From positions 21,867,971-21,931,970 of the forward strand of contig OX463788.1 of NCBI GenBank assembly GCA_949825025.1: 64,000 bases of DNA. Reading direction: 5' to 3'. The notes beneath the pieces were generated by a model, which ran no database searches, had not been told where the DNA came from, and saw only the letters and a list, made by a program, of their open reading frames with translations. Below are positions 45,547 to 59,565 of this stretch, piece by piece. Within the stretch, counting starts at the first letter, position 1. Every line of letters begins with the position of its first letter. A program made the translations under genes and the position numbers. The DNA comes from Siphlonurus alternatus. Its lineage: Eukaryota; Arthropoda; Insecta; Ephemeroptera; Siphlonuridae.

Positions 45547-47585
45547 GGGTGGGATCGGAAGTTGAGAAGGTGACCAATGTAGTGACATAGATTTGAGCTA
45601 GACGAGGAGAGGAAGAGAGATTGAACTGTTGACTACAATGAACCCTTTATTGTAAACTTGAATTTTAAACGGACTGTACAGTACAGTACAGTAGACTTGT
45701 CGCCTACCGCCTGCTTGTGTACAGTACCCAAGTTTCGAGCTGCTTTATGTATGTACTGCACTGTACAACACGTTACCACTCAAGACTGCAGTAATCGACA
45801 TTTTCTAACCAAATTTCTTTCAAAAGCATATTTTACAATTCAATTGTGGTGATGCGGCTGTTAAATTTTGTAGATTTTTATAAAATAAATATGGTGAATT
45901 AGTTCTGTCAATTTTTTCTATTCGAATAAGTTGTCAGGGTGGTATATTATAGCTTGATGCTTTATAGGGTTTTATTTTTACGTTAATAATCATTAAAGTA
46001 AACTTTTGATGAAGTAAGTAGTTGATTTTAATTTAGAATTTTTGATTAAATTTATTTTTATTGTTAGTTGACATTGATCCAGGTATTTGATGAAACCTCT
46101 GTGGCGTAGGTCGATGCCCGCCCATGTGCTCTCTCGAATTACATGCAAGTTGCGCCGCAGAACATTATTTCCTCGAATGATTTTTCTCTGTAATATCTTG
46201 CTCGAAGGCTGGGACAAGCGAATGAAGTGTAGATTCACATTTCCATTAAGCCGTTTTGCTCTCTCTGGCCGAGCTGCTGAGGTTTTAGTATTGGTGCTTT
46301 GCTACATACCACATACAAGTCCATTACGTGCGAGTGGATGCGCTATATAGGACTGGACCAGACCGGAGAGCCTCTCTTTGTGTTCGCTCACTCGATCGTC
46401 TCTCTCTTCTGTCTTTGCTAGTTCTCTCTGCTGTACTGGATAGGCCGCCTCTGGCTGTCAAAGTTACGCGAGTTTGCAATCCATCAGCCGCACGAAAGCA
46501 TTGCCGTCTTTTCTTCTCGCTTGACACACTGGACAATTTTTATATTGTTTTATATATTATCGATATATATAGGACCATAATTGAAAAATGCTGTCATTTA
46601 GATGATATAATTATAATTTTATAAATATAATTTTGAATAAAAAAACAAATATCGATTGCAGCTATAAAGTTTAAAAAATATCAGAATAAGTTTCAATTTT
46701 CAATGAACATCTTTGTAAAGTCTCTCCAGATTCAACTTGCTTCAAGCGTGACATATTATACACATGTGTAGAAGCATGTAGAGGATGTACTGGGTATTAT
46801 CATGATCAAGATAATACGTATAAATTATTTATTTCCACTTTTAAGAAATTATGTTGTAATGTTATCCATATCACGTTAAATTTAAAGAAATCTTTGTACC
46901 ATTACTCTGAATGTAAGTATATATTGATGCTTATTGCGTCTAGATTGCTTGTTTCGTGTTCAACAAAGTAAAATACAATTGTTACTAAATAATGTAATGT
47001 ATTTTCAGTTTTAATGAGGAGCAAATATACATATATAATAATATAAGTAATCAGTAAAAAAGTTTTTAAAAAAAAGCACAAAAAAACACACACACCTAAG
47101 AACTTGTTGTTGCTTTAATGCTAACCCAAGCATTTTGATGAACGGGGGAGGTTCAACCTTCTAATTTTTAAAAGCAAGGGAAAAAATATTGAAAAACAAA
47201 CCAATGTATAGATAGCTAGCGATAAAATGACACCTAAATAAATTTTATTGCATGCGGAAATGTGGCGTCATCAACTGTCATCATGACCCCGCGGTCAACC
47301 CCCTTCCTCCCCCAATTGATATCGCGGGACCAAAATGTCCTTGGGTCAACACACACAACAACAAAATATAATATTATGCTTATAACAGTTTATTAAATGC
47401 CAAACAATGTCTATATATAGTATATTAAAGATAAGTTTATTATTTGCATTTTTAGTTTTATAAATAATTATTTTACATATACATTGAACATACAAAAAGG
47501 TCCAGTTAATAAATTAATTATAGGGTAGTTTGCTCTACTTAGAGGGTCGTGAAGAAACGAAGCAAACTATAATACCATGCATAAT

Positions 47586-47715
47586 GGGGGTGATTCAGGA
47601 AATTTATCCAAAAAGTTATTCAGGTTTCTCACTAACCACGGTTATAGCACCAGCCTTATCCAATTACATACAAAATGATTAGTGATTGTGATTAGCCCCT
47701 TCGTGAATCGTGGCC
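47586..47715. mobile_element. GGGYGCGATTCAC-family MITE, divergent copy 3
   Basis: Starts GGGGGTGATTCA and ends TGAATCGTGGCC, with CAGGTTTCT and AACCACG arm motifs still visible. Much older than copies 1 and 2. Confidence 0.55.
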
Positions 47716-48819
47716 ATTATAGCTAATACTGCTATAGCATTATGATTTTTCTAGCTGTACTCTCCTCTATCTATGTGTAAAAAACTTGTGAAAGGTATGT
47801 AATGCATAATATATATATATATATATATATATCTTTATTGAAGAATGAAAAATTCACATACTAATAAAAGCTCTGATTCGTTTTTTTAAGTTTTCATCAC
47901 GAATCTCATTACTTGATTTTTTTTTTTTTTTACCTTGAGAATTTCTCTTCCTGCAACTTAATACCTAACACCCCAATAACATTCTATGCCTAATAATATC
48001 TATAGCTGCTACAGATATTATCATTCATTTTAGACGTGTTTCCTTCGGTCAAGCATCAGCCAATAATCACCTCATCATATTGTTTGCCCCGCTGAGGCCA
48101 TTTCTTTGTCTGCCTCGCGGAATACTTAACCAGTGGGCGGGAGGAGGGATGGGGAAGGCCAGTTCCTCCCCGTACGGACGGCGTGGCGACCTGCAAGCCC
48201 TGCCCGCTCGACAGCGCGGCTAGGCAGGCTGCTCAGGGAAATGATATGCATGGGAAATATAAAACGTGCCCTGCTCACTCCGGCCCGTGTCCCATCCGCA
48301 CGCCTGCTGCCTACCAGCCTGCTTGAATGTCGCCCTCCGCACTTTTATATGACATTCCAAATCGATACGCCCCATAGTATGAGTGGTTCATCCCGCACTA
48401 CAAGAAACGTCGCTGCTTGGCTTGTTCGTCTCCTCCTCTGCTCTCGTCTCGCCGCCCGCTGCCTGATGGACCCACTTTAGCTTTATTAATGACCTGACAT
48501 TAGCGCCGCTTTGTTAGACGGGAGTTATGTGGCACCTCGTGGCGCCGGGGAGAGACGTGGGTGCCCCGCACGTTTAGCCCGAGATTCTGCTCTCATCAAT
48601 CAATGCATGTGGCTGAAGAGAGAGGGTGGGCCGGCAAGCACGCCTAGTGGCGGTGGTGCAGCACGTCTTTCTGTGCGCTCTGGCCGCCTCACTGGCTGCT
48701 GGCACCACCACAGGTGGCGTCCGACCAAACACGAACAAGGTGGACGCTCAAAGCTCGTTTGTTTGTTGTTGTTGTGGCCAATACGAGTACTGCACAAAAA
48801 GCTATAATTTATATGTATG

Positions 48820-48823
<4 letters not shown>

Positions 48824-48889
<66 letters not shown>
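48824..48889. repeat. (TA)n microsatellite
   Basis: About 65 bp of TA preceded by ATGT units. Confidence 0.96.
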
Positions 48890-48890
<1 letters not shown>

Positions 48891-50449
48891 TAACCACAAT
48901 GAGCACCATAGATTGTCCTCAATCTAGCGTGCGGCCACGCAGCAAACCTTGAAGTGAATCTGAAACGTCGTGCGGTACTCAAGCTCCGCGAGAGACCTTT
49001 TGAGCAGATCTAACCGTGAATGATTCTCCAAGAAAGAAAGAGAAAGGAAATAAAGCAGCAGCATTCTCTTTGCTCGCTCACATTGCAAATTCATCTCGCG
49101 TCTCTTCCCTCCTCTCTCACGCTCATAAAAACTTGAAAAACTAAACACAGCCTCATAACTTGTCTTACAACTCCGGTACGCTCTCGCGCTATTACGGTGC
49201 GGCACAGGACAGTATCATCGCTTGCTCCACCAACAGCAATTTCCATAATAACTCTTTCCTTATAAAAAGGAAACAAAAATTTTTCTTTTGTGTGACTCTC
49301 AATAAGAGAAAATCTTACGACAACTCGTGTTTTAAAGAAGAAAACTTTGAAATTCACTAAGACAACCTTCAGTAAATATAAAGCTTTTTTCATCTAAAAC
49401 GCAAGTTGCCACACCCACTTCAAATGTCTTCCCGTTGCTAAAGTGGGTGTAACATTCCATTTTTTTTAGCGAACAAATTTTTAAGTACCTCGTTTAAACA
49501 CTTTTTTTTTCTAAAATGCATTGAGCTGACACGTTAAGCCTGTCTTTTTTGTATGCATAAAATTCAAGTTCAAATTATTATAAATGACATAAATTATGTC
49601 GTATATTTTACCCGGTTTTCTATTGATTAGTAATATTAGTTCAGCACTAGAAATCGTAAAATTTTCTAGGTCGCTCATTTCAGTCGTATATATGCACTGA
49701 TTCGTCGTTGTTATCGACACATGAATGGAGCGCGGGAGGGTTGGCCGGCCGGTCCCAAAAAAGCCGCTACCTGCACGTCGCTCTTCTCAGACCAGCGAAA
49801 ACAAACAAAACTTCCCCTACCTATAAACCAATGTAAACAATTTATCAAAGTATGCTTGAACGCCTATTTTCTTTATCAAACAACTATCCCAAGTTTTTCT
49901 TTTCTTTTTATAAATAATACGAGTCCATGGTAAATGATGGTAAAATTGCACAATAATATAAGTTTTCATTTACGTTTTTCTCATATCAAACAATATTCAG
50001 CTTGATCTGTGTTTTGTTACAAACTGAAAACTGAAATCATAATACAATACAATATTGTGTAATGTTATTAGTCTTTATTTTATTTATATCAAGAGTACAG
50101 AAGACGTATATATACATGTATAAGATTGTACTGTAAGGAAGGATTTTATTTTTTGTGGGCTTCCAGGATGTCCAAACCGTCATGTACTAAAGTGATGCAA
50201 TTTTAAATTTAAATCTGTACCCACTAGAAATGATAATTTCAATTACTAAATAATTAATGTATTAATTGTATGAAAGAAAAGAACGTGCATCCCAATCATA
50301 TTATCTACTATAACAGGAAACTTATATTTTTTTTGTATAAAACTTGCATTGCATTCATGTTATTAAATGAACAGCAACGAACTCGTCAGTTCAAAATTTG
50401 TACTGCTTAATTGACTAAATCCAAATGTTTCTAATCACTCTATTACATA

Positions 50450-50577
50450 GTACAGTCGTCGCCTCAGAAAATTTCCCTTTGCGGCCTTGTATATCACCAT
50501 ACCCCGTAAGAATAACACACAGCAAGGTGATTAACAAGAAGCAAGGAGGAAATTTTCCAAGGCGACGAGTGTAGTAC
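50450..50577. mobile_element. GTAC-ended MITE, copy 2
   Basis: Ends GTACAGTCGTCGCCT and GGCGACGAGTGTAGTAC. Arms include GAAAATTTCC / GGAAATTTTCC. The core AAGGTGATTAACAAG is shared with 24104-24232. Confidence 0.75.
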
Positions 50578-52468
50578 AATTTCATTGTGTCTATGCTATG
50601 AGTTTTTTTTAGCAACTACTCTGCGGTTGATCTGGATTTTGGCTGTTTAAGAGTAACGTATACAGTTGTCATATTCTTCTCAATGGGGAAAAAAAAAAAA
50701 AGAAAAAAAGCTAACTCTTTATTTTCAGATGCGCAACAGAATACAAAATAAAGAAAGAAAGAAGATTGCAAAAGAGAGAAATTATACAGTGTTTAGTAGG
50801 GCAGCTGGCCGCTACGCCATGTCTCAGTAAGTATTAACTGCCTTGTTGCATAGGCGGCCAGAATGTATAGCCTAGCATATAAATACGATATAATTTTTTT
50901 CTCTGTACTTCAAACACATTAACACAGTAAAATAATCTGGATTAAAAACTTGTTAGAATAAGGATCATAAACGATAGAATGATATCATGGACAAAATTAT
51001 AACATCTTAGTTTACTTGTGTTTTTTTCAAGTTTTTATTTTTTAATATCGTTAAAAATAGTAAATTATTTTCATAATTCAAGTCAGCTGAGTTTTCAGTG
51101 CTCCCACCGTCTTATCCAAATCTAAACTTCTATGTCAATATAAAAACAAATAAAATTGTTGTTCCAGCATTAAAGCAAAGTATTAGAGAAAAATAAGTTC
51201 TGGATTCAAATTTAGAAAAACTCTCAAATAGGAGGGGATAGGAAATTATTTACGGTGAAAAATTTCCGGGATACTTAAAGGTTATTAGTAAATATAACAT
51301 AAAAGGAGCTAGAGGACTTTCGATATCATAATGAACAATAAAATTACACCTTACATTGAAATTCATATGAAATACCAGTTCGATGGTTCAATATTCATAA
51401 AAACTACAGCTTCCTACAATCTAAAAAGAAGTGTGGAACTGTGAATCTCGATCATGTTCCAAGAAATGTGACTTCTTGGGACCTCTCACAACATTTTATC
51501 TATAATAACAGTTATTTGGACATAATTATTATGAATGATTTTGTATAATTATAAATTTATATAGTTTTATTTTATTAGAATTTAGTACAAATTTATGTAA
51601 TGATTATAATGATGTTGAACCATAAAATGTGCGGGTGAATAAAAACTATATTAAATCAAAGCATAAAAATGTTCTTATATTTGTGATTTCAAATTGATGA
51701 ATAGAAAATTATTTTCTGCATTTGCATCGATTTGCATCTTCTATTCAACTAACAAAAAGAGTTGAACAGATAAGATGACAATGTTAATAACAACAACAAA
51801 TAAAAGAATATAATAATGTAATTTTAAGATAGAAATAATTTTTGTTTCGATTCTTCACTACATATATTTACAAAGATATAATATAATAATATTTATGAGT
51901 TTCTTCAGATACAACTATATTCAGATTCAATTTACAGTACAGTGAAGAGCAACGCTTTTCCCTCAGCGCCTGCAAACTTTGGTGTATATGCAGCACGCAT
52001 GACTAGCGCGCTGTGAAATTTGCCTAAGTTTAAGGCTGTCATTCCTCGGACTTATAATTTTCAGTTACATTATTAAATACTATCCTACTAAACGAAATAA
52101 TCATAATTATGAGCATCCGATGTGTTTGCATGTGTGTTTGATCTTATTTCGTGGCATGTACAGTATTTTTGTGGGTATATAAAATGAGATTTTCTTTAGC
52201 GTAACTGCACGATCGACTTGGAAATTAAATCACACGTTGTACTCAGCAAGAATAATAGTAGCTTCTTCTCAAGAAGATGAAAAAGTTAAACATTATTAAT
52301 TCACTTTAGAAAATATTTAAGATAGTTTTCAATTCTTCGATACGTATTCATGGTTTATTAAGCCGGGCTATTTATTTTCAGACTCCGGTTATGGACGATA
52401 TGGGTCACAGCATAAGGAGTTTGTTTGAATGGCCAAAGTAATTATATAGTGTGAGAGGTTTAGCTCAC

Positions 52469-52768
52469 CTTAGCGTCGTACAGGTCGTGACCGCGCCACG
52501 TGATCCATGCACGTGCCAGCCCCGCGTGCGTGTGCAGATCAAGGCAGAAAGCAGCTGCCAGCGTGACACTCAACACGCCGCACAACACGCCCACTAACGG
52601 CAGCAGTGGCCACGAGCACCACGGCGTGGCACGACGTTGCAGCTTCGCGGCACCGGGAAGAGCAAAAAGCGCCTCGGAGGACACGCCGCCCTTGCCATCA
52701 CCAGAAGCAGGGGCTTCTCCGGCCGCCCTTGCTAGGATCTCGCGTAGACGGAGCGACGCCTCCTCCAT
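52469..52768 (-). CDS. Exon 1 of conserved membrane-anchored JmjC/cupin-like protein gene
   Basis: First coding exon, 100 codons from an ATG at 52768. The protein starts with an acidic, alanine-rich cytosolic stretch. A hydrophobic segment at about residues 53-75 (WPLLPLVGVLCGVLSVTLAA) reads as a single signal-anchor helix. The exon ends with a short juxtamembrane motif, WRGHDLYDAK. The exon closes in phase 0 at a good donor (AAG|GTGAGC on the minus strand). It joins in frame to exon 2 at 8841. This membrane anchor followed by WRG-DLYD resembles the N-terminus of a conserved arthropod family that I recall only as uncharacterised; the exact family name is uncertain. Upstream sequence at 52769-53020 is GC-rich and is probably 5' UTR or promoter. 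Function is inferred from exon 3 only. Confidence 0.72.
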
Positions 52769-55081
52769 AAGTGTTGTGCGATGTGTCTCGGAGGAAGTTC
52801 ACGGAGAGAATGCAGTAGCGGCAGCAATTGCTCTGCCGCAGAAGCTGGAGACGCATTCAGCTTCCTTGTCGCTCGCGCACTGCTGCCTGCCTCCCGTACT
52901 CCCCATGCTAGCTAACACGCCCGCCAAATTGCCGCTCGATATGCCACTGCTGCCGCCTCGTGGCCCGAGCCCGCGATACACTGGTTGCCTGCCTGCCAAT
53001 TTACTGTAGGCGCTCTCCTAGCCACAAGCTACATTCTCTTGACCCACCTGCTGGAGCAGCACCCACTCTGTAGATCAACAAAAACAGATTAGCCAAGGCC
53101 TTGAATAACTTGTACTGCACCGCCTGCTGTTATGCACTTGAACTTGTGTACCTAGCAAAAAGTCTTTATCAATGCAGGTTCAGTAGATATACAATACTGT
53201 ATAAAATAAAGAGGAAGTTAAATCATTATAAAATCAAACGATGAGAGCAATAGATAAATTGGGAAAGGTTGAAACTGGTATTAAAAGTAATAATTTGAAA
53301 AACATTTCACCAAGGAGGCGATTGGGTAATGAGCGTGAAGTCACTGCGAAGTACTTATTCAACTGCATGAAACACAGCGCTACATCACATACTACACTGG
53401 AAAGACAAAAACTTAATATACGAACATCTGTGCATAGCTCTATCGCTACACCTGCTTTGTTTGCAACGTTGACATGCAGTAAATATTAAATAAAAGCAAA
53501 TATTATATTTGTTTTGGAATGACATGATTGGGATCCACTCTTCTTACCTTTACCAAAATTATATACCTGCATTTTTTTTTTTGGATTTGCAATTCCTAAA
53601 AAACTTGCGTTAGAGTTTTCCCGAGGTGATAGACTTGACTTTTAAATAAAAAAAATTTCATTTACCACTAATAATAGATTTCTAAATCACAAATATCGAA
53701 GTTAATTAATGTCACTCTTCGGGACACCATGAATTTTACCCTGCTCTAAGTAAGCATGGGTGATGCCACTCAGTCAGTACACACACTTAAGTATGACATT
53801 AAATGTATTTACTGAACATTATTTTCAGTACTTTTTGTACATAAGTACTTCATCTAATTGTAAGTACAAATTCTGCACTAAAACAAAAATAATCAATAAA
53901 AGTATAACAATTGTTTTTAGTTGGAGTATCTAGTCGTGTGTTATATTCAGGTGTGGTGAACTAGGAGATTTTGGGGACGGTTATAATATAAAAATTGCCT
54001 CCCCCAAAATTGCAAATTTGCGTCTCTTTGTGTTTGAAGCTGCAGGACCAGCAAATAAGGGATTGGTGACTTGTTGTGCATGTAAACTTGAACTAAAATT
54101 TGTGTCCATTTGTGGCTTTTAGGGAAACCTTATGCTTCATTGGATATACATAGTTAGTTCTCTGTTTACATGCTATAGTGTTTAAGTGCACCGTCAAGAC
54201 CACAAAAAATTGCAAAGTTTTCATTTTTGATTATTTAGTTACTTGTGTAAAATGACTAAAACCAACTATATGTAAACAAAGCAAAACAAAACAAAAATCC
54301 TAAACTCACGCACACACACTTGACTATACATATTTAAAGATATGAATTTTACATATTATATTGTCAATATTATATGCTCAATCTTTGATATGCTCTAATA
54401 CATACAGTAAGAAGACTAATAAGTTCAATGATCAACATGGTCTCCAAGAAAGAAAAACGTGTTTCTGACAAAAAAAATATACAATCGTATACAAAGCTGC
54501 ATTCATATTTTTTATGCTTGATATTTTTTTAGTTGAAAAGCATTTCCTGAGACAGGCGGGCAATATATGAGGCAGTTTGGCGAGGTTCCGTGCAAGGGGA
54601 ACGTCAGTCGAGTGTACCTAACTGGATGAGTGCAGCGCTCAAGAAATGCGGGTTGATGCCGCGTGTATAGTTGCTACACCCACTGACTTGCTTGCTTGCC
54701 TGCTTATCATCGGCTCGCAGCATTGCACTGAGAGGCAGCGCGCGTCACAGATAAGAGTGTGTTTAAGGAGCTGTGTCCAACATATTGACAGTATATAGGC
54801 ACCGCACCACCGTCTCTGTGACCCCTTAGCTCGGAGCAATCGAGAGGATAACAAAATAAATTATCACCCTTCTCACTTTATTTTATAAATAGCACATAAC
54901 GGCAACTATAAGTCTGTGAACCCAATAAAACAAAGATTATGGTTAATACATGAAAAAAAAATGCATTTGCATACAAAAATACAATAAGAAATAATAATAA
55001 AAGACCACGCTGCGCTGTATTTGAAGCTCCTGAGAAAAAGAGAATTTTGTCTTTTATTACATTCAAATTTAGCCCATGTAT

Positions 55082-55176
55082 GTACAGATATGAGAGTATA
55101 AAATTGGAACACATTGGTAAAAATCTTATCAATATATTCCAATTTTATACTCTCATTATATCTATACGTACTGTAC
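55082..55176. repeat. 95-bp inverted repeat
   Basis: GTACAGATATGAGAGTATAA at 55082 pairs with the inverse ending GTAC at 55176. The 26-base inner arms match almost perfectly. Confidence 0.75.
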
Positions 55177-55841
55177 ATCAAAAGCAAAAGTTAATTAATG
55201 TAGTCTTTTACAGGAGTAATCATAGTTTTTACTGCTTACCACAAGAAGGAAAAAAAAGTACAATTATGTCATTGTATTCAAAGTAATTGATACTTTACTC
55301 TTTACTGCCCATACATCCCCGTTTAGTCGGAGAATGAGAATGTCATTACTTAATTAATAAGTATCGTTATCTCTCTGCTATATATATGTCATGGATAAAA
55401 TATTGCATATAAGTGGATACAAAGTTTTAAGAGCTTTATAGGAAGTACATTTTATTAACAAATTATTACTGAGGGCTATAAGTACAATATTATAATCAGG
55501 ATGGCTATACCATATCTGCTGTGTTCCCCTCCGTCTTGCCTCCCTTAACAATACCCCCGTTATATTAATAATTATTCAGCTAGGTTTACTAGGTATTGAA
55601 AATGTACGTACAAAAGGAGAGAAAAAAAAATCAATGCGATGGTAATTTTAGTTGACGGTGATGACTGAAATGAGTTTAAAGTATATATACGAGTTATTAA
55701 CTTCACATTGAGACATATATAGTATCAAGTTTCCGAGTAAGGTCAAAAAAGTTTTATATCTTTTAGTACGATTAATCTTCATCGTCTTATTCTCGTTTCA
55801 TTGCAGAGGTGTCGATAAGTTTGTTAGCGGCGGAAGGACAG

Positions 55842-55947
<106 letters not shown>

Positions 55948-56565
55948 CCCGAGGTCGAGGGTGGTGCAGAGACAAAACGAGACGATCGAGGCAGAGCTGG
56001 CAAAAAAGCAGCAGCAGGAAAGGGGAGTAGGAGGGAATTTTTCCTCGTACCACAAGTCGTAATGGACTCGACATTGGAGGCAGTGGCTGGCTGCGATGAA
56101 AGGCCGTAATGAAAGACGATCACAGGAGGTGGGGAAGAAGAAAGAAGAAACTCGGCTCTCTGATCACGCCTCAAACTTTATTATGACGTGATGTGGAGGG
56201 GAACGATACACATTTGAGCTACACCACTCGACTCCTTGAGGAGTTAGCTGCTATAGTACTGATGCCATCATCCCACCTACCCTTGCTGCTTGCCTTCCTG
56301 ACTACCATACAAACCCTATTTCTTCATGTCTTCGTCTCTCTCTTGTGTTCAATAGAGATATAATGAACCTCACGAGCGTTGTCTACCTTCCCCCCCTCGC
56401 ATCTCCCACTACTCATAACAATTTTTAGGTGGAGCACACAGAATCTGCGTTGTTCATATCATGAAATAAAAAAAGAGTATGAATTTCGTACTCTTGACAC
56501 AGCATGAACACATCATGAATAAATTCTCGTTAAGGCTTAATTGTGATTATCTACAAGTGTCATAA

Positions 56566-56567
<2 letters not shown>

Positions 56568-56636
<69 letters not shown>
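56568..56636. repeat. (TA)n microsatellite
   Basis: About 69 bp of TA. Confidence 0.96.
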
Positions 56637-56639
<3 letters not shown>

Positions 56640-57452
56640 ATATATATATGATATCATAACGTGCTATATTTTTGTACCTATATCTTATATAAAGGTTTGA
56701 ACAGATCGCCAAAATATTTCATTCTGATATATAGTAATAAAATATGGTAAAATTAAAAAAAAAAAAAAAAAGTGCAAAGTGAACAAAAGTCTATATAATG
56801 TATAGAATGGAATGAAAATCTCTCGGATCACTCCTTTTATTTCGTTTATGCTTTCTGACAAGCAAGCAGGGAAAGTAATACTTAACATACATTGAGGAAG
56901 CTATCCCCACTTGGCGCTCGCGTGGAGCGGACCGGGACGCGTGCTTAATATAATAAATATGTGTGGATATAGTGTAAGTAAATGGAGCGTCGAGGAAACA
57001 AAAAGCTCTTTTATGGCTGATTCCTAGAGTAAGTTGAGAGCGCCTTCCACTTTCATAATAACCTCATTAGCTGCTGTGCTTTTCACTCCGAGAAAGCTGC
57101 GCTGCCGTGGAACCATCCACAAAAGCGCATTCACAAACACAAAACTGTGGGGGGGGGGGGGGGGGAATAAAGTTGATGTTTTTTCCGAAAAATGTTGTTA
57201 GCAAAAAATAGTTTTTTTTTTTTTTCTTAAAACTATAACAGCTAGGGTTTGTAAAGGAATAAATAGCGCAATAATCATTCTTTCTTTATACAAAGCATGA
57301 TGTCAACATGCATGATTATCTATATTTCCTTTACTATCTTGATCTATAGATTATCTACATAGAGTATTCTTATGTATTATGTACTATGTCTACTTTATGA
57401 ATAAACACATTAAAAAAAAAAAAATTGAATGTGTTGAGCGTTGAGCGTTGAG

Positions 57453-57851
57453 GTTGAGCGTGGCGCAGTGCATTGACCGGTTCTCGTTAGATCACCGAAG
57501 TCAGGCTACGTCGAGCGTGGATAGTACTTGGATGGGTAACCGTTTCAAGTAAAAAATACGCTGCTCCCTCCCTGGGGTAAATTCATCTCGCTTTCCACCC
57601 AGTGCAGTGCAGTGCACTTGTGTGTGGTTCCCCAGGCTTTGGACATCGCTTTGGTCCATTGAGAAAAAGTAGAGGTGTCCGTCCTGACTGAGGTTTTCCA
57701 CGGTTCCCTCAGTCTCACCTCAGCAAATGCTGGGACGCGTAAGCATGCAGGCCGTGGCCACTATCCGTTCCTACCTTATCCCTACCCAGTACCCCGCCGC
57801 GAGCTGTAAGCTCTTAGGGGTGTATCCTTATAAAAAAAAAAAAAAAAAAAA
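57453..57851 (+). mobile_element. SINE with 5S-rRNA-derived head, copy C (full length)
   Basis: Starts GTTGAGCGTGGCGCAGTGCA. The 5S-like head at 57476-57541 has TCTCGTTAGATCACCGAAG and TAGTACTTGGATGGGTAACCG. A body of about 270 bp follows, then a GCTCTTAGGGGTGTATCCTT end and a poly-A of about 20. This is the reference copy for the family in this window. Confidence 0.85.
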
Positions 57852-57967
57852 TAGTTAATCAAAAATTTCCACAATAATGGCATAATGAACATACATATAA
57901 ATATGGAAGTTGTAATCTTAATCTATAGTGTGCATTTTTTTATTTTCATTATTTGGCCGGTGTATTA

Positions 57968-58640
57968 TGCATCTTTTTTCTGACACTAAATGCAAGTAAA
58001 ACTAAATTTATGGTTGTAAAAAGAGGACATCCTGAAGTTTTCTCATCAATAAATCGTACAAAAATAGAACATGTTGATGAATACAGGTATTTAGGATTTA
58101 TAGTTGACTCACAATTAAAATAGGAACCACATATAAAATATGTAAAAAAAAAAAAAAAAGTTGTATATATGGTATAGGAATATAGGGAAATGCCAGACAA
58201 AATAATTATATGTCTTGAAACCTCTGCAGATACGGACTGCAAAACGAAGTACTCAAAATTTGGTATAATTTTAATGAATGTCCGGAGAAAAAATACTATT
58301 GATTTATATAATGAAACAAATAAGCGAAATATGTCAGGATTAAATTATAAAAAATTATATGTATTTGTCTATAAGATTATCAACAATGTAATCGAAAATA
58401 AATTTTGGCTAATTTCAAACAGTGATTTACACAATCATAACACAAGACACTCAAACAATTTTCACATATATTTTAATAGAACTAATCTGGGTTAATTTTC
58501 AATGCTATGTAAAGCCACGCATTCATACTACAATGTTCTACCTGAAAATATAAATAATTTAACATCAGTAAAATTGTTTTCAGATAATGTCAAAAAAAAA
58601 TTTATTGTTCAACAAGCTGTCCATATAGTAATAATATTTC
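57968..58640 (+). pseudogene. Decayed jockey/CR1-like LINE 3' remnant
   Basis: Three pieces in order: LNASKTKFMVV...YRYLGFIVDSQLK at 57978-58119 with an in-frame TAG after it; a middle piece truncated near a poly-A run at 58145; and the C-terminal HNHNTRH segment at 58430-58450 in an open frame ending at 58495. Further residues of the typical end (NVLPENI) follow at about 58530. The TTAA-bounded palindrome lies directly after it. Confidence 0.65.
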
Positions 58641-59509
58641 AAAATCCAAATATTAAAGGGGGTGTGACTTTTCAAAATTAAAAATTCACCAAAAAATCTT
58701 CTTTCCAAAAATGTAAATTTCACTTTCCTCCGACTCCCCGTTCCTTCCATACCGCCCGGTCAAAAGTCTACTATGACGTCACATTACTTAAGGTCGCGCG
58801 CAAGAAAGCAAGCAAGCAAGTGGCGGCGAGCGCTAAAATCCACGTTTTCGCGTCTTTAAGCCCGCCTAGCAGCCGACAGCAAAGAGATAAAAATTATCCG
58901 CCACGGGATGATTTTATCTAAAGAACATTCTGCGTTTGTATCCGCTTTCGGCATTTCTTCATTTTAATTAGGAAATTAAATATCACGATGCAAACTCAAA
59001 TTTTTTACAGATTTCTTTTGTCAACTGACTTCAAACACATAAAATATTTTATCAAGCATCTAATAACTTTATTGTAGACACACGTATTGGATTGACATAT
59101 TATATATGTACAGTACATACGACTTATATTATGTATATGGTATTTCAACAGTATTTTAATTACCTATGATTTTAGCCGCAGCCTTACATTATATAAATTT
59201 ATATATAATTATAAAATCACGGCAAACACGCAACTAAAACTGTTATCATTTTGTGCATTATCGCTATTTAATTACTTTCTTCGACGTTTGCATTTAAGTT
59301 ATATAAATATGCAGCATATAGTGATTATTCGATATTACCATTATTAATTATTAATACAATATACTTTGAATTATTATATTTTTTATAATAATCACGAAAT
59401 AATTGTTAATAATTATAATTAATCTTCAACTTAATTAGAGGCTGCCCCATGCATAATTTATCACACCAGTTCTGCTTTTAATTGTTGTTGTTAATATTCA
59501 GTGTCATTG

Positions 59510-59511
<2 letters not shown>

Positions 59512-59560
<49 letters not shown>
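59512..59560. repeat. (TA)n microsatellite
   Basis: About 49 bp of TA within the left arm. Confidence 0.9.

Positions 59561-59565
<5 letters not shown>

Larger units (their letters stand above)
43901..52468. other. Right part of intron 1
   Basis: Mostly AT-rich. It holds the hAT-like MITE 45180-45354, (GA)n 45476-45543, MITE copy 3 47586-47715, (TA)n 48824-48889 and a GTAC-ended MITE at 50450-50577. GC-rich patches at 46090-46520 and 48120-48780 have open frames but no recognised protein or convincing splice-bounded exon. Confidence 0.5.

Noticed and set aside
48120..48780. GC-rich block with ORFs of 115 and 98 codons
   Set aside because: No recognisable domain and no matching splice phases. 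Could be regulatory, but nothing specific supports it.
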